The notes under the pieces: model-generated
The model's database searches: none
What the model was told of the DNA's origin: nothing
Seen by the model: the letters and a program-made list of their open reading frames with translations, nothing else
Translations under genes and position numbers: made by a program
Part shown: positions 20,242-29,844 of the stretch, in pieces
How positions within the stretch are numbered: position 1 is the stretch's first letter
Layout: the number at the start of each line of letters is the position of its first letter
Origin: Brachycybe producta
Lineage: Eukaryota; Arthropoda; Diplopoda; Playtdesmida; Andrognathidae
Assembly: GCA_036925085.1 (NCBI GenBank)
Contig: JAUPFP010000033.1
Location: 2,030,501-2,094,500, forward strand
DNA length: 64,000 nt
Reading direction: 5' to 3'

Positions 20242-20682
20242 CAGGTGGGACAAATCCTAAATTTTCTCGAATCTGAATCCTAGAAGGTTCTCGAATCCAA
20301 ATCATAAAAAATCCTTGAATCTCTCGAATCCTTCATATAAGTATCCTATATTATTCATTAAGAAGATACAAATAAATGAAATAATATTAAATATTAAATT
20401 ATTAATAATAAAAAAAACAAGTGTGGCACTCAGGGTGACTGCCACAAGGTGATCCATTGTTAATCCGGATAACCACCGAAATTGCAACAATCGCCTGTTT
20501 TCTTGTTAGTGAACGCTTCTATTGGATGTCAATGGAGTTAAAACTAATTTTACCAAAGTTTTAACAGTTTTTTTTTAGCTTAGGAATCAAACGATTCGAA
20601 AGACGATAAAATTGCGAAGACTCGAGTTTTATCAAGATTCGCTAGATTCGCTGGATTTGAGGATTCGAATGGCCCATCCCTA
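20242..20682. mobile_element. hAT-like MITE, 441 bp
   Basis: CTTTTAACTA flanks both ends (20232-20241 and 20683-20692), containing the 8-bp duplication expected of hAT elements. Ends: CAGGTGGGACAAATCC and, complement of right, TAGGGATGGGCCATTCG. The inside is rich in CTCGAATC and its complement. No transposase frame. Confidence 0.8.
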
Positions 20683-21084
20683 CTTTTAACTACAAGGAAT
20701 GTTTTTTAACTTATACTTTGAGATTACATGCTGTAAAGTATAAACTTTGCAATTGTAAAAAGCAAAAGTTAAAAAACGTTACCATATCTTACAATCGCAT
20801 ATTAATAAAAAAAAAATATCCCCATATTCATCTAAATTTTTTTTTTAAAAAAATCTATTAAATTATTGCTGTATCAAAATATATAAATATACAATTAAAT
20901 AGGTCAATTTAATCAAGTTCTTTGTTGACAGGGAACATGTAATTAATAATTATAATGAAATTAATTATGCATCAAAAGAGACATTTATTTAAAAAAAAAC
21001 ATTACAAAAAATAATAAATACCACTAATACTAAAAAAAAACAAGTAGAAACTAATCTACATAATTATTGGTAAAAGTATTTAAA

Positions 21085-22800
21085 TTACGAGCTCGGTTTG
21101 CTCGGTTCTTCCGATTGGCACGGATCGCGAGCATCGAGTGTAGTTAGATTTTCTTCCAGTTCCATTCCATGTTTCTTTTTCATGTGAATCCGTAACTCGG
21201 TCTTCCTTCTCAAATTATGTCCGCAAATGCGGCATACGAACTTGTACTCCACTTTACCCTCGTGGCGTTGCATGTGTATCGAGAAACTCCACCTAGTTGA
21301 ATATACTGCATTACAAATATTGCACTTGTGAGGCTTTATATCCTTGTGGTGGACTAAAACGTGACGTTTCAAAAGATAGATGTTCTGAAATCGGAACCCA
21401 CATTCGTCACACATGTAATGTCGTATGTTCTGATGCGTTATGCGTTCGTGTCGCACTAATTGATTTATGTAGGGAGCTGTAAAGTTGCAACCGTTGCACT
21501 TGAATTTTCCCAGGCGTTCGTGCTTTACTTTCTTGTGCATACTTAGTTGGTGATCTGCGTAACATACAAAGTCGCAATCTGGACATTTGATGTTCTTTTC
21601 GAGTGGATTTCCATCTGCGTCCACTTTGTGAATGGCTGACATGTGACGGAGAAGGATAAATTTACGACTTGTCGTGTGCCCACAGTATTTGCAAATGAGA
21701 GGTTCCGTTCCGCATTTTGTCTCACGGTGTGTTTGAAACAGATTTCTCGTTTCAAATTTTTTCTTGCATAAGTTGCAAGAAAGCTTCTTAGGATCCTTTG
21801 TCTGCTTTTTAGCGCGACTTTTCAAGTGGCCTCCTCGAAGTTGATTTGGATATTTTGTTTTGTAATCAGACTGAGGGCGTTTCAGACTTTTCTTTCCTTT
21901 ACCTTTCGTCCGCGGTGTTTTTACTTTGCTTGACTGTTCTTTAACAACAGTTAATAATTCTCTCTTGGAGTCTGTTTCCAATAGATTTGCGTTTTCAAGT
22001 TTTTCCTTGGATAACTTGCAAGAAAACAGTTTCTGAGCCTTTGCCTGTTTTCTAGCGTGACTTTCCAAGTGGCGTCGAAGTCCACTTGGATATTTCGCCT
22101 CGTAATTACACTGAGGACATTTCAGATTTTTCTTTCCTTCATCTTTTGTTGGTGGCGTTGTTTCTTTACTTGATTGTTCTTCACTTGATCTTGTGGTTTT
22201 TTTGTCGCTACTGCTTCTGTCGGAACTCGATTCTTCGTCGTCAACTGAAGAAAAATCCGAATCATCATCGGAACTAATCACTTCTGCAATTTCTTCAGTA
22301 ACTTTAACTTTATTTAGACTAGTGCGTGTTCTTGGTTTCTCCTGAGTTGTATTTTTCGACTTTGGCTCATCCCTCAGACTTCTCCTGGTGGCTGTTCTAT
22401 AGAAGCTGTCTTTAAGACATTTGATTTCCATGCTATCTGCAATATGTAACAGACAATCGGCATGTTCATTAGGAACGGTGACCTTCCCAGTGTATGCAAA
22501 CTGAATTAGATAGTCCATGTCCTCAGCATGAATCGCAACATTGTCCAAATTTAGACACTGCGGTGTTAAAAACATTGACGATTCAACTTCTTCCTTTTTC
22601 ACGAGTTCTTCAGAGGTAGTTGCCCATAGAGATTCCTTGAGTATGGGAAAGAGAAATGCCATAACGAACTTGTGGACTTTCTTTAGTTGTCCATGGCAAG
22701 TAACGCTGAAGTCCACCAGATATTCCTCCTTGAAGAACTCCAATAGTTTGGTGGATAATGCTTTGTCGTGACCCTCCCAGTCTAATAATATTTCTCCCAT
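21085..22800 (-). CDS. BTB/C2H2 zinc-finger protein, array gene 7 (two decayed fingers)
   Basis: 571 residues from the ATG at 22800; 68-nt 5' UTR intron 22809-22876. BTB 1-130. It shares with gene 3 a duplicated finger 1-finger 2 unit, but two units have decayed: the first finger 2 reads CKLS...LLETD, and the second finger 1 reads KRPQSDYKTKYPNQLRGGH, losing both Cys and one His. Working fingers should be the first finger 1, the second finger 2 (HRETKCG) and fingers 3-8. Finger 7 is CNICNAVYSTRWSFSIH. The tail is CQSEEPSKPSS. Its CTCF-like site is 405 bp upstream because repeat C lies between. Confidence 0.93.
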   Translation of the reverse strand: MGEILLDWEGHDKALSTKLLEFFKEEYLVDFSVTCHGQLKKVHKFVMAFLFPILKESLWATTSEELVKKEEVESSMFLTPQCLNLDNVAIHAEDMDYLIQFAYTGKVTVPNEHADCLLHIADSMEIKCLKDSFYRTATRRSLRDEPKSKNTTQEKPRTRTSLNKVKVTEEIAEVISSDDDSDFSSVDDEESSSDRSSSDKKTTRSSEEQSSKETTPPTKDEGKKNLKCPQCNYEAKYPSGLRRHLESHARKQAKAQKLFSCKLSKEKLENANLLETDSKRELLTVVKEQSSKVKTPRTKGKGKKSLKRPQSDYKTKYPNQLRGGHLKSRAKKQTKDPKKLSCNLCKKKFETRNLFQTHRETKCGTEPLICKYCGHTTSRKFILLRHMSAIHKVDADGNPLEKNIKCPDCDFVCYADHQLSMHKKVKHERLGKFKCNGCNFTAPYINQLVRHERITHQNIRHYMCDECGFRFQNIYLLKRHVLVHHKDIKPHKCNICNAVYSTRWSFSIHMQRHEGKVEYKFVCRICGHNLRRKTELRIHMKKKHGMELEENLTTLDARDPCQSEEPSKPSS

Positions 22801-22984
22801 GTCGTGATCTGAAATAAATGGTAAATTGTGATAAGTTTACATGAATGATAAACAAATTATTGTTGGTTTTACTTACTAGGTTTAAAAAGAATAACTCAAA
22901 TTTCAATTTCACAAGATACATAAACAAAGGTATATCAACTAAGAGGTTTTCCTATGGAGCACTTCGTGCCAAAACTTGAGTTTG

Positions 22985-23175
22985 GCCAATAGATGGTGCA
23001 GAATGTACTTAGATCTTCAGTTACAGTAGGGTTCAATGGATGTACAAAAAAAATGGATGACATTTTAAGTCAAGATGTCTTCCTTCTGCTTCAAAAAGCA
23101 GACGATGTTTCACTCATTTTTGACATTTTTTTCTTTAACAATGGAGTTGCTTTGCCTTTATGTATTTATCTTGAA
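22985..23175 (+). repeat. Interspersed repeat C, copy 2
   Basis: It begins GCCAATAGATGGTGCA, carries TTCAAAAAGCAGACGA and ends GCCTTTATGTATTTATCTTG. It separates the 5' UTR exon of gene 7 from its CTCF-like site. Confidence 0.6.
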
Positions 23176-23204
23176 ATTTCAGTGAAATAAACCACGAAAA
23201 TGTT

Positions 23205-23221
23205 CCACAAGATGGCAGCAC
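23205..23221 (+). promoter_or_regulatory. CTCF-like site upstream of gene 7
   Basis: CCACAAGATGGCAGCAC, pushed to 405 bp from the ATG by repeat C. Confidence 0.55.
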
Positions 23222-23302
23222 ATAAATCTGTAATTGTGGCCTGTTTCCCATTAGTAATAAAACATTTTCTTGGCTATAAAAATAAACAAATAAAAGATTT
23301 TT

Positions 23303-23555
23303 GATTGTGAAGCCAATAAAAGACTGAGCCTCCAAAAAGAGAAAACAACAGTCAAAATTGAACTTCAATTATGAAGTAAAAATCTCAAATATTAAGCAAA
23401 ATTATTTAAAAAAAAAAGACTATGCAAAATATGGTGTGTATATTCTTTTTAAATTTTTTTGCTCAATATTTGAGATTTTTACTTCATAATTGAAGTTCAA
23501 TTTTGACTGTTGTTTTCTCTTTTTGGAGGCTCAGTCTTTTATTGGCTTTACAATC
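23303..23555. repeat. Near-perfect inverted repeat, 99-nt arms, 55-nt loop
   Basis: 23303-23401 and 23457-23555 are inverted copies with only about two mismatches. The loop is AT-rich. The arms are unlike other repeats here. It looks like a young fold-back MITE inside a family-E copy and would give a long double-stranded RNA if transcribed. Confidence 0.9.
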
Positions 23556-24099
23556 AGGAACCTTTGTTTCCATTATGTCAAAATCAAGGGTGGCCCTTGG
23601 TCAAAATAAGAGATAAAATTAATTTTGATCAAGGGCTCCCGCAGCTATTGGCATTTGGGTGCATATGCATGCTCACCTTTCAAAAGCCTATTAACATGAT
23701 GTGTAGTTTGGGTGTATGTATTTGAGGCTATTTTCTGGGAAAAAAAAAGTCAAGTCATTTTAATACAGATATTTTTAAAGATGCCACTTTTTTTTATTAA
23801 ATTACACAAGCATGAAAAAAGATTTTATTTTTCATATAATTACTGTAACAAAAAATTACAAAATATACATTTAAATTACATGGAGTCAATTTAATTAAGT
23901 TTCCTTTCGACAAACAACTCTTAATGATTAAAATTACTAGTAATTATGTTAGCAGCTGAAACACTAATAATTATTATCTTTTGACTTTTTTTTTTCTGAC
24001 AAAAAAAAATGTAGAAACTCATTTACATGATTTTAATTGTTAGTTTATAAATTACGAGGTCCGTTTTTGTCCGTATTTTCCGATGGACATTGATCGAGA

Positions 24100-25695
24100 T
24101 TATTGAGTGTTTTTAGAAGATAATTCGTCCATTTCAATTCCATGTTTGTTCCTCATATGATACCTCAGTTGGTACTTCCACTTCAAACTGTGTCCGCACA
24201 TATCGCACACAAACTTGTGTTCGAGTGCTTTACCCTCGTGGCGTTCCATGTGTACGTTGAATTTTAACAAGTCTATAAACACGGTATGGCAAATGTTACA
24301 CCGATGTGCTTTCACTCCTTTGTGTACAATTAAAACGTGACGTTTCAAATGTCCGAGTTGCTGAAAACGAAACCCACATTCTTCACACATATGTTTTCGT
24401 ACATTCTGATGTCTGATACGTTCGTGACTCAATAAATAAGTTTTGTAAGGAGCTGTAAAATTACATTCGCTGCATTTGAACTTTCCTGCGTGTTTGTGTT
24501 TTGCTCTCACATGATATTGTAATTGGTGATGCGCATAACAAACGTAATCGCAATCCGGACACTTGACGTTCTTTTCGAGTGGATTTCCATCTACGTCCAT
24601 TTTGTGTTTGGCCATAGTATGTTCTTGTAAACTATGTTTGTAAAGCGTCTTGAAATCGCAGTATTTGCACGATAAAGGTTCCTTTCCACATTCCGAATCA
24701 CGGTGTTTCTCTAACAACGTTTTGGTTTTAAACTTTTTCTTGCATAAACTGCAAGTATATTGACTTCTTGCCTCTTTCCGTGCATGGGCGTTTAAGTGGC
24801 GGTCCATCAGGTACGGAAGTTTCGCAATGAAATCGCACTGTGGACACTTGAGGGTTTTCAATTCTCCATTCTTTAAATGCTTTTTTAAGTGGCGGTTCAC
24901 TAGGTACGGAAATTCTGCAGTGTAATCGCACTTAGGACATTTGGCGGTTTTCTTTATTGTTTGTTCGTTTGACGGTTCACCATCGTTACCTTTCTCTTCG
25001 GTGGAGTCTGTTTTTGGAAGCTTCTCTGGAGGTTGTTGAATAACCAATTTGATTGGTTTTTTCTGACTAGTCCTCCTCGAACTGGTTCTTTTGTAACTAC
25101 TGTTGGAACATTCGACACTGTCCAGACTAGATTCTTTGTCAGCAACACACATATCGTTTGAACTAATTAGGTCCCCACTTTCTTCGATAACCTTAACAAC
25201 CTTTTGTAGACGAGTTCGTGGTCTAAGTCTCTCGAGTTTGTTACTTGTCCAATCAGTTTGGTCGTTACAATCACTCTTCTTAAGGCTGTCTTTTAGACAT
25301 TGTATCTCCATCGCGTTAGCGATACGCATCAGACAATCCGCATGTTCGCTAGGAACTGTGGCCTTCCCGGTGTACGCGAACTGAATCAGATATTCTATGT
25401 CCTCCGCGTGATTTGTAACGTTGTCCAAACAGAGGCACTGTGCCTCGGGTATCTTCAAGGATTGCCGGTTAGTTGCAGGCATTACTGGCTCTTGATGATC
25501 GAAACAGGCGCCACTTGACCTGAGAGACTCCTTAAGTATGGGAAAGAGAAGGGCCATTACAAATTTGTGGACTTTCTTCTGTTGTCCATGGCAAGTGACA
25601 CTGAAGTCCACCAGATATTCCTCCTTGAAGAACTCCCATAGTTTTCTGGATATGGCTTTGTCGTGACCCTCCCAGTCTAATAGTATTTCTCCCAT
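24100..25695 (-). CDS. BTB/C2H2 zinc-finger protein, array gene 8 (shifted tail)
   Basis: 531 residues from the ATG at 25695; 64-nt 5' UTR intron 25707-25770. First member of the 8-11 block, marked by LRSSG.CFDHQEP, QCLCLDNVTNHAEDIEYLIQFAYTG and a linker motif KPIKLVI. Two finger 1 copies (CPKCDYTAEFPYLVNRH; CPQCDFIAKLPYLMDRH), finger 2 CCHC (HRDSECG), fingers 3-8. Finger 7 is CHTVFIDLLKFNVH and the spacer before finger 8 is two residues longer. The tail reads DELSSKNTQ and stops, while the gene 11 nucleotide sequence continues in another frame; a small indel after the last finger removed the conserved CQSEDT tail. Confidence 0.93.
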   Translation of the reverse strand: MGEILLDWEGHDKAISRKLWEFFKEEYLVDFSVTCHGQQKKVHKFVMALLFPILKESLRSSGACFDHQEPVMPATNRQSLKIPEAQCLCLDNVTNHAEDIEYLIQFAYTGKATVPSEHADCLMRIANAMEIQCLKDSLKKSDCNDQTDWTSNKLERLRPRTRLQKVVKVIEESGDLISSNDMCVADKESSLDSVECSNSSYKRTSSRRTSQKKPIKLVIQQPPEKLPKTDSTEEKGNDGEPSNEQTIKKTAKCPKCDYTAEFPYLVNRHLKKHLKNGELKTLKCPQCDFIAKLPYLMDRHLNAHARKEARSQYTCSLCKKKFKTKTLLEKHRDSECGKEPLSCKYCDFKTLYKHSLQEHTMAKHKMDVDGNPLEKNVKCPDCDYVCYAHHQLQYHVRAKHKHAGKFKCSECNFTAPYKTYLLSHERIRHQNVRKHMCEECGFRFQQLGHLKRHVLIVHKGVKAHRCNICHTVFIDLLKFNVHMERHEGKALEHKFVCDMCGHSLKWKYQLRYHMRNKHGIEMDELSSKNTQ

Positions 25696-26571
25696 GTTGT
25701 TTCTTTCTGAAATGGTAAATTGTGATAAGTTTACAATAATGACGAAGAACTTATTGTGAATTTTACTTACAATGTTTGAAAGGAACAATTTGACTTATTG
25801 CATTTACGTGACACCCAAGGAATTCAGTATTTTCTTTTTATATTGCCTAGGACAATTTAAGTGAGATAAGTAGATTATCCACGCAACTACTTTGGAGATA
25901 AACTAAGGAGTCTAAGGTGTGCCACAAGATGGCAGCACAGAATTTATTTTGTTTGATTGTGACCCGTTTCCATTAGATCAAAATATAGTGATTGAAATAT
26001 AGTGAAAATAAGTTTTTATCAGGTCATTTTTTTGTTGAAAAAATGTCGTAGGTCTTTATGACATTTCTTTTAAAAAAAAAATGGCCCGCGAAATACGAAA
26101 ACTTCTAATATTAAAATAATAAATTAATATTAAAATTATTATATATAATATAATTTATTATTATACATTATTACAATATATTTCGCAATGACCATTTCGT
26201 ATCATATCTTTTATTTTAAAACGAAATTTAGGTGAAAATGACAACAAAATCTAACACTTCGTAAATAATTTGATTTCGATATCTGTCTAATAATGATTAA
26301 TATTATTTCTTAAAATAATAAAGCAAAAAACCTCAAACATTTTTTTTTTCTAGAAATATTTTTTAAATCACAATTTTATATTAAATTATGTAACCCTGAA
26401 AAAAAATTATTAATAAATAATATTACTTGTAATAATAGTAACAGTAACAGTTTCGTTTTTCCATTTATTTAACAAACAATTACAAAAAAAATAATGAAGA
26501 ACAATAATAGAGAAGGCATAGAAACGCATTTAGATTACAGTAGAAATCGTTTAACACGAAAGTTCGATAAA
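25696..26571. other. Intergenic 8-9: promoter of gene 8, 3' UTR of gene 9
   Basis: It contains the 5' UTR intron 25707-25770, CTCF-like site 25922-25938, a degraded family-E copy from about 25960 (CCCGTTTCCATTAGATCAAA), AT-rich DNA with nothing else seen, and the 3' UTR block 26450-26540. Just before the stop, CAGTAGAAATCGTTTAACAC (26537-26556) matches the end of the element in the 3' UTRs of genes 10 and 11. Confidence 0.6.
25922..25938 (+). promoter_or_regulatory. CTCF-like site upstream of gene 8
   Basis: CCACAAGATGGCAGCAC, 227 bp before the ATG. Confidence 0.6.
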
Positions 26572-28326
26572 TCAAGAGGTGGTGTTGCTCGTATCTTCCG
26601 ATTGACACGGATCGTATTTATTGAGTGTTCTTAGATGATGATCGTCCATTTCAATTCCATGCTTGTTCCTCATATGACATCTAAGTTGGAACTTCCGCCT
26701 CGAATTATGTCCGCAAATGTCACAGACAAACTTGTATTCTATTTTACACTCTTGCCGTTCCATATGTTCCTTGAATCTCAATGGGTCCTTGAAACTGGCA
26801 TAGCAGATGTTGCATCTGTTTTGTTTTACTCCCTTGTGTACCATTAAAACGTGGCGATTCAAACCGGAAACTTGCTGAAAACGAAACCCACATTCGTCAC
26901 ACATATGTTTACGTTCGTTCTGATGTTTGATACGTTCGTGACGCAATAAATACGGTTTATAAGGAAATGTCACGTTGCATTCGTCGCATTTGAACTTTCC
27001 CGCGTGTTTGTGTTTCGCTCTCACGTGATATCGTAATTGGTGATTTGCATAACAAACGTAATCGCAGTCCGGACACTTGACGTTCTTTTCGAGAGACTTT
27101 CCATCTAGGTCCACTTTGTGTTTGGCCATAGTGTGTTCTTGTAAATTATGTTTGTAAAGTGTTTTGAAATCGCAGTATTTACACACTAAAGGTTCCTTTC
27201 CACATTCCGAATCACGGTGTTTCTCTAACAGCGTTTTTGTTTTCAACCTTTTTTTGCATACACTACAAGTGTATAGCTTCTTTACCACTTTCGGTGCATG
27301 GCTTTTTAAGTGGTGGTCCATCAGGTACGGATGTGTCGCAGTGAAATCACACTGAAGACATTTGAGAGTTTTCAATTCGTCACTTCTTTTTAAGTGTCTT
27401 TTTAAGTGGCGATTCACTAGGTATGGAAATTCTGCAGTGTAATCACATTGAGGACATTTGGCGATTTTCTTGACTGTATCATTTGTCGGCGACGTTGATT
27501 GTTTGTTTGACGGATGTTCTGCAATGTCATCACACTCGGGGGCTGTTTGTTCGTTCGACGGTTCTTCGTTGTTACCTTTCTTTCTGGAGTCTGTTTTCGG
27601 AAGCTTCTCCGGAGGTGGTTTGATAACCAATTTGATAGGTTTTTTCTCTAATACTCTATTCTGACTAGTCCTCCTTGAACTTGTTCTTTTGTTACTGCTG
27701 TCAGAACACTCGACATCGTCCAGACTAGATTCTTCATCAGAAACACAAGGAAAGTCGAAGTCATTATCATCATCATCATCATCATCGCTAGAGCTAATGA
27801 GGTCCCAAGTTTTTTCAATAACATGAACCCTATTTAGATGAGTTCGTGGTCTTAGTCTTCCCAGTTTACTATTTGTAGGTTCAGTCTGGTCGTTACGATC
27901 ACTCTTCTTAAGGCTGTCTTTAAGACATTGTATCTCCATCGCGTTAGCGATACGCATCAGACAATCCGCATGTTCATTAGGAACTGTGGCCTTCCCTGTG
28001 TATGCAAACTGAATCAGATATTCAATGTCCTCTGCGTGATTTGTAACGTTGTCCAAACAGAGACACTGTGCTTCGGGTATCTTTGACGATTCCCCGTTAG
28101 TTGCAGGCGTTACTGGCTCTTGATGATCGAAACAGAAGGAGCCACTTGACCTAAGGGACTCCTTGAGTATGGGAAACAGAAGAGCCAGTACAAACTTATG
28201 GACTTTCTTCTGTTGTCCATGGCAAGTGACATTGAAGTCCACAAGATATTCCTCTTTGAAGAACTCCCATAGTTTTGTGGCCAATGCTTTGTCATGACCC
28301 TCCCAGTCTAATAGTATTTCTCCCAT
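26572..28326 (-). CDS. BTB/C2H2 zinc-finger protein, array gene 9
   Basis: 584 residues from the ATG at 28326; 64-nt 5' UTR intron 28347-28410. BTB 1-130 of the 8-11 type; the linker has a run of 6 Asp (GAT repeats). Two finger 1 copies (CPQCDYTAEFPYLVNRH; CLQCDFTATHPYLMDHH). Finger 2 is CCHC (HRDSECG). In finger 7 the second His is Gln with a Cys two residues on (HMERQEC), a change shared only with gene 10, so zinc binding there may be altered. The tail is CQSEDTSNTTS. Its CTCF-like site has the best CTCF fit of the array. Confidence 0.94.
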   Translation of the reverse strand: MGEILLDWEGHDKALATKLWEFFKEEYLVDFNVTCHGQQKKVHKFVLALLFPILKESLRSSGSFCFDHQEPVTPATNGESSKIPEAQCLCLDNVTNHAEDIEYLIQFAYTGKATVPNEHADCLMRIANAMEIQCLKDSLKKSDRNDQTEPTNSKLGRLRPRTHLNRVHVIEKTWDLISSSDDDDDDDNDFDFPCVSDEESSLDDVECSDSSNKRTSSRRTSQNRVLEKKPIKLVIKPPPEKLPKTDSRKKGNNEEPSNEQTAPECDDIAEHPSNKQSTSPTNDTVKKIAKCPQCDYTAEFPYLVNRHLKRHLKRSDELKTLKCLQCDFTATHPYLMDHHLKSHAPKVVKKLYTCSVCKKRLKTKTLLEKHRDSECGKEPLVCKYCDFKTLYKHNLQEHTMAKHKVDLDGKSLEKNVKCPDCDYVCYANHQLRYHVRAKHKHAGKFKCDECNVTFPYKPYLLRHERIKHQNERKHMCDECGFRFQQVSGLNRHVLMVHKGVKQNRCNICYASFKDPLRFKEHMERQECKIEYKFVCDICGHNSRRKFQLRCHMRNKHGIEMDDHHLRTLNKYDPCQSEDTSNTTS

Positions 28327-28527
28327 TTTTGTCTCTCTCTCTCTCTCTGAAATGGTAAATTGTGATAAGTTTACAATAATAATGAAGAACTTATTGTGGA
28401 TTTTACTTACAATGTTTGAAAAGAATAATTTAGTCTTATTGTTGTTATGTGTGATCCAAGGATTTCAGTATTTTTTTTTTACATATTTCCTATTATTGTT
28501 ATCATTGAGATGAACAAAGAGAGTGCG

Positions 28528-28544
28528 CCACTAGAGGGCAGCAC
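28528..28544 (+). promoter_or_regulatory. CTCF-like site upstream of gene 9
   Basis: CCACTAGAGGGCAGCAC, 202 bp before the ATG. It matches the stricter vertebrate consensus CCASYAGRKGGCRS at every position; the T-to-G change makes it less YY1-like. Confidence 0.65.
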
Positions 28545-29261
28545 AGAATGTACTATTTTGTTTGATTGTGGCCTGTTTACATTAGACCAAAATATAGTAT
28601 CAATAATTGAAAATGAATTTTGAACATTGTTATAACAATTCATTTTTTCCCTCAAGAATTTATTAGGTTTAACATGGCATTCTTTAAAAAGTGACAAGCT
28701 CATTTTGGGATAATTGAAAATCCGAATACTTGGATTAAAAAAAGTAAAACATTCTTAACTACAAGAATAATATTAAAATTATTATTAAAAAGTTTATTAA
28801 ATTACTAAATTTATTATTAAAAAATCTATTAAATTATTAAATTTATTATTGAAATTATTATATAAAATTATTAAAATTATTACGTACACTTTCAGGTTAC
28901 AAGGTATAAGGTATAACCTTGTAATTTAAAAAAAGCAGTAAGTTTAAAAAAACATTGCTTGTTAAGTTTTAAAAATTCCCATTTTTCTTCTAAAAATATT
29001 TTTAAAATCTCAATTTTATTATATAAAATTATGCGACTAAAAAGATATCACTTTTGTATAATTGCTGTTTCAAAATATACAATTATATTCGAAACATTGT
29101 TTCCTTTTGAAAAACAACCCCTAATTAATAATTAAAATTACTCGTAATTAAGTATAAACAAGAGACTTTTTGTAGTTTTTTTTTCATCATTTATTTACAA
29201 AAAAAAAAATAAAAATAATCAAAAACAATAATAGAAAAATATAGAAGCTCATTTACATTAA

Positions 29262-29827
29262 CAGTAGAAACTGTTAAACACGTAAACGGATAACACGAAA
29301 AATTGGATCTACCTAAAATCCTTTTCATAACACGAAATAAGGTTAAAGCCTCCTTTTTCCAAAAGTCGCTTTGAGGCAAGTATCTTTGTTAATAATACAT
29401 TAACAAAGATACTTGCCTCAAAGCGACTTCTGGTCTCGGGAGTAGTTCGGAATGGATGGAGGGGGTCTACGTTATGGTATTCCGCTTCAAACAAAACATT
29501 TTAATAGCTCAGTGGTAATATCTCTTACCTCTTGACACGAAAGGCCCGATATCGATCCTCGTCTTTTCTGTAAAGAAAAAATTACATGATTCACGCTCGT
29601 AATTTTATTTATTGATATTACGAGCTCTCGTATTTACTAAAAATTCAAATAAAATAAAATGCACGATAACAAACGACCTCGGACCTGTGGCGTCAGAAAC
29701 AAGAGACGTTACCACTGAAGCTATTTAAAATGTCTTATTTGAAGCGGAATACCTTAATGTAGACGGTATTAGAAACTATCCAGACTGGTCTCTTCCGGCT
29801 ATTACGTGTTAAACGCGGTTTCCACTG
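29262..29827. mobile_element. Pogo/Tigger-like inverted element in the gene 10 3' UTR, with tRNA-like arms
   Basis: Ends CAGTAGAAACTGTTAAACAC and, complement of right, CAGTGGAAACCGCGTTTAAC, reminiscent of pogo/Tigger ends. Inside are two further inverted pairs: a near-perfect one around 29363-29428 (GTCGCTTTGAGGCAAGTATC and complement), and two facing arms, 29475-29560 and about 29680-29765, each with TATTCCGCTTCAAA and a tRNA-like stretch (TAGCTCAGTGGTAAT, an A-box match; GATATCGATCC, near a B box). No coding frame. The superfamily is tentative. Confidence 0.55.
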
Positions 29828-29844
29828 TATATAATGTTAGTTCA

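Larger units (their letters stand above)
19577..21084. other. Intergenic 6-7: promoter of gene 6, hAT-like MITE, 3' UTR of gene 7
   Basis: It contains the enlarged 5' UTR intron 19583-19897, CTCF-like site 19985-20001, family-E MITE 20025-20208, the hAT-like MITE 20242-20682, AT-rich DNA, and the 3' UTR block 20970-21060. Confidence 0.65.
22801..24099. other. Intergenic 7-8: displaced promoter motif, long hairpin
   Basis: It holds the 5' UTR intron 22809-22876, repeat C (about 22930-23175), CTCF-like site 23205-23221, a family-E copy starting at about 23237 and interrupted by the hairpin 23303-23555 (its sequence seems to resume as CCTTTGTTTCCATTATGTCA at about 23562), AT-rich DNA, and the 3' UTR of gene 8. 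Confidence 0.6.
28327..29844. other. Intergenic 9-10, with an inverted element in the gene 10 3' UTR
   Basis: It holds the 5' UTR intron 28347-28410, CTCF-like site 28528-28544, a family-E remnant from about 28570 (GGCCTGTTTACATTAGACCA), AT-rich DNA, a displaced 3' UTR block (about 29170-29255) and the pogo-like element 29262-29827. Confidence 0.6.

Noticed and set aside
29500-29560. Possible tRNA gene
   Set aside because: The A box is good, but the B box is imperfect, the acceptor stem does not pair, and it sits in an inverted element.
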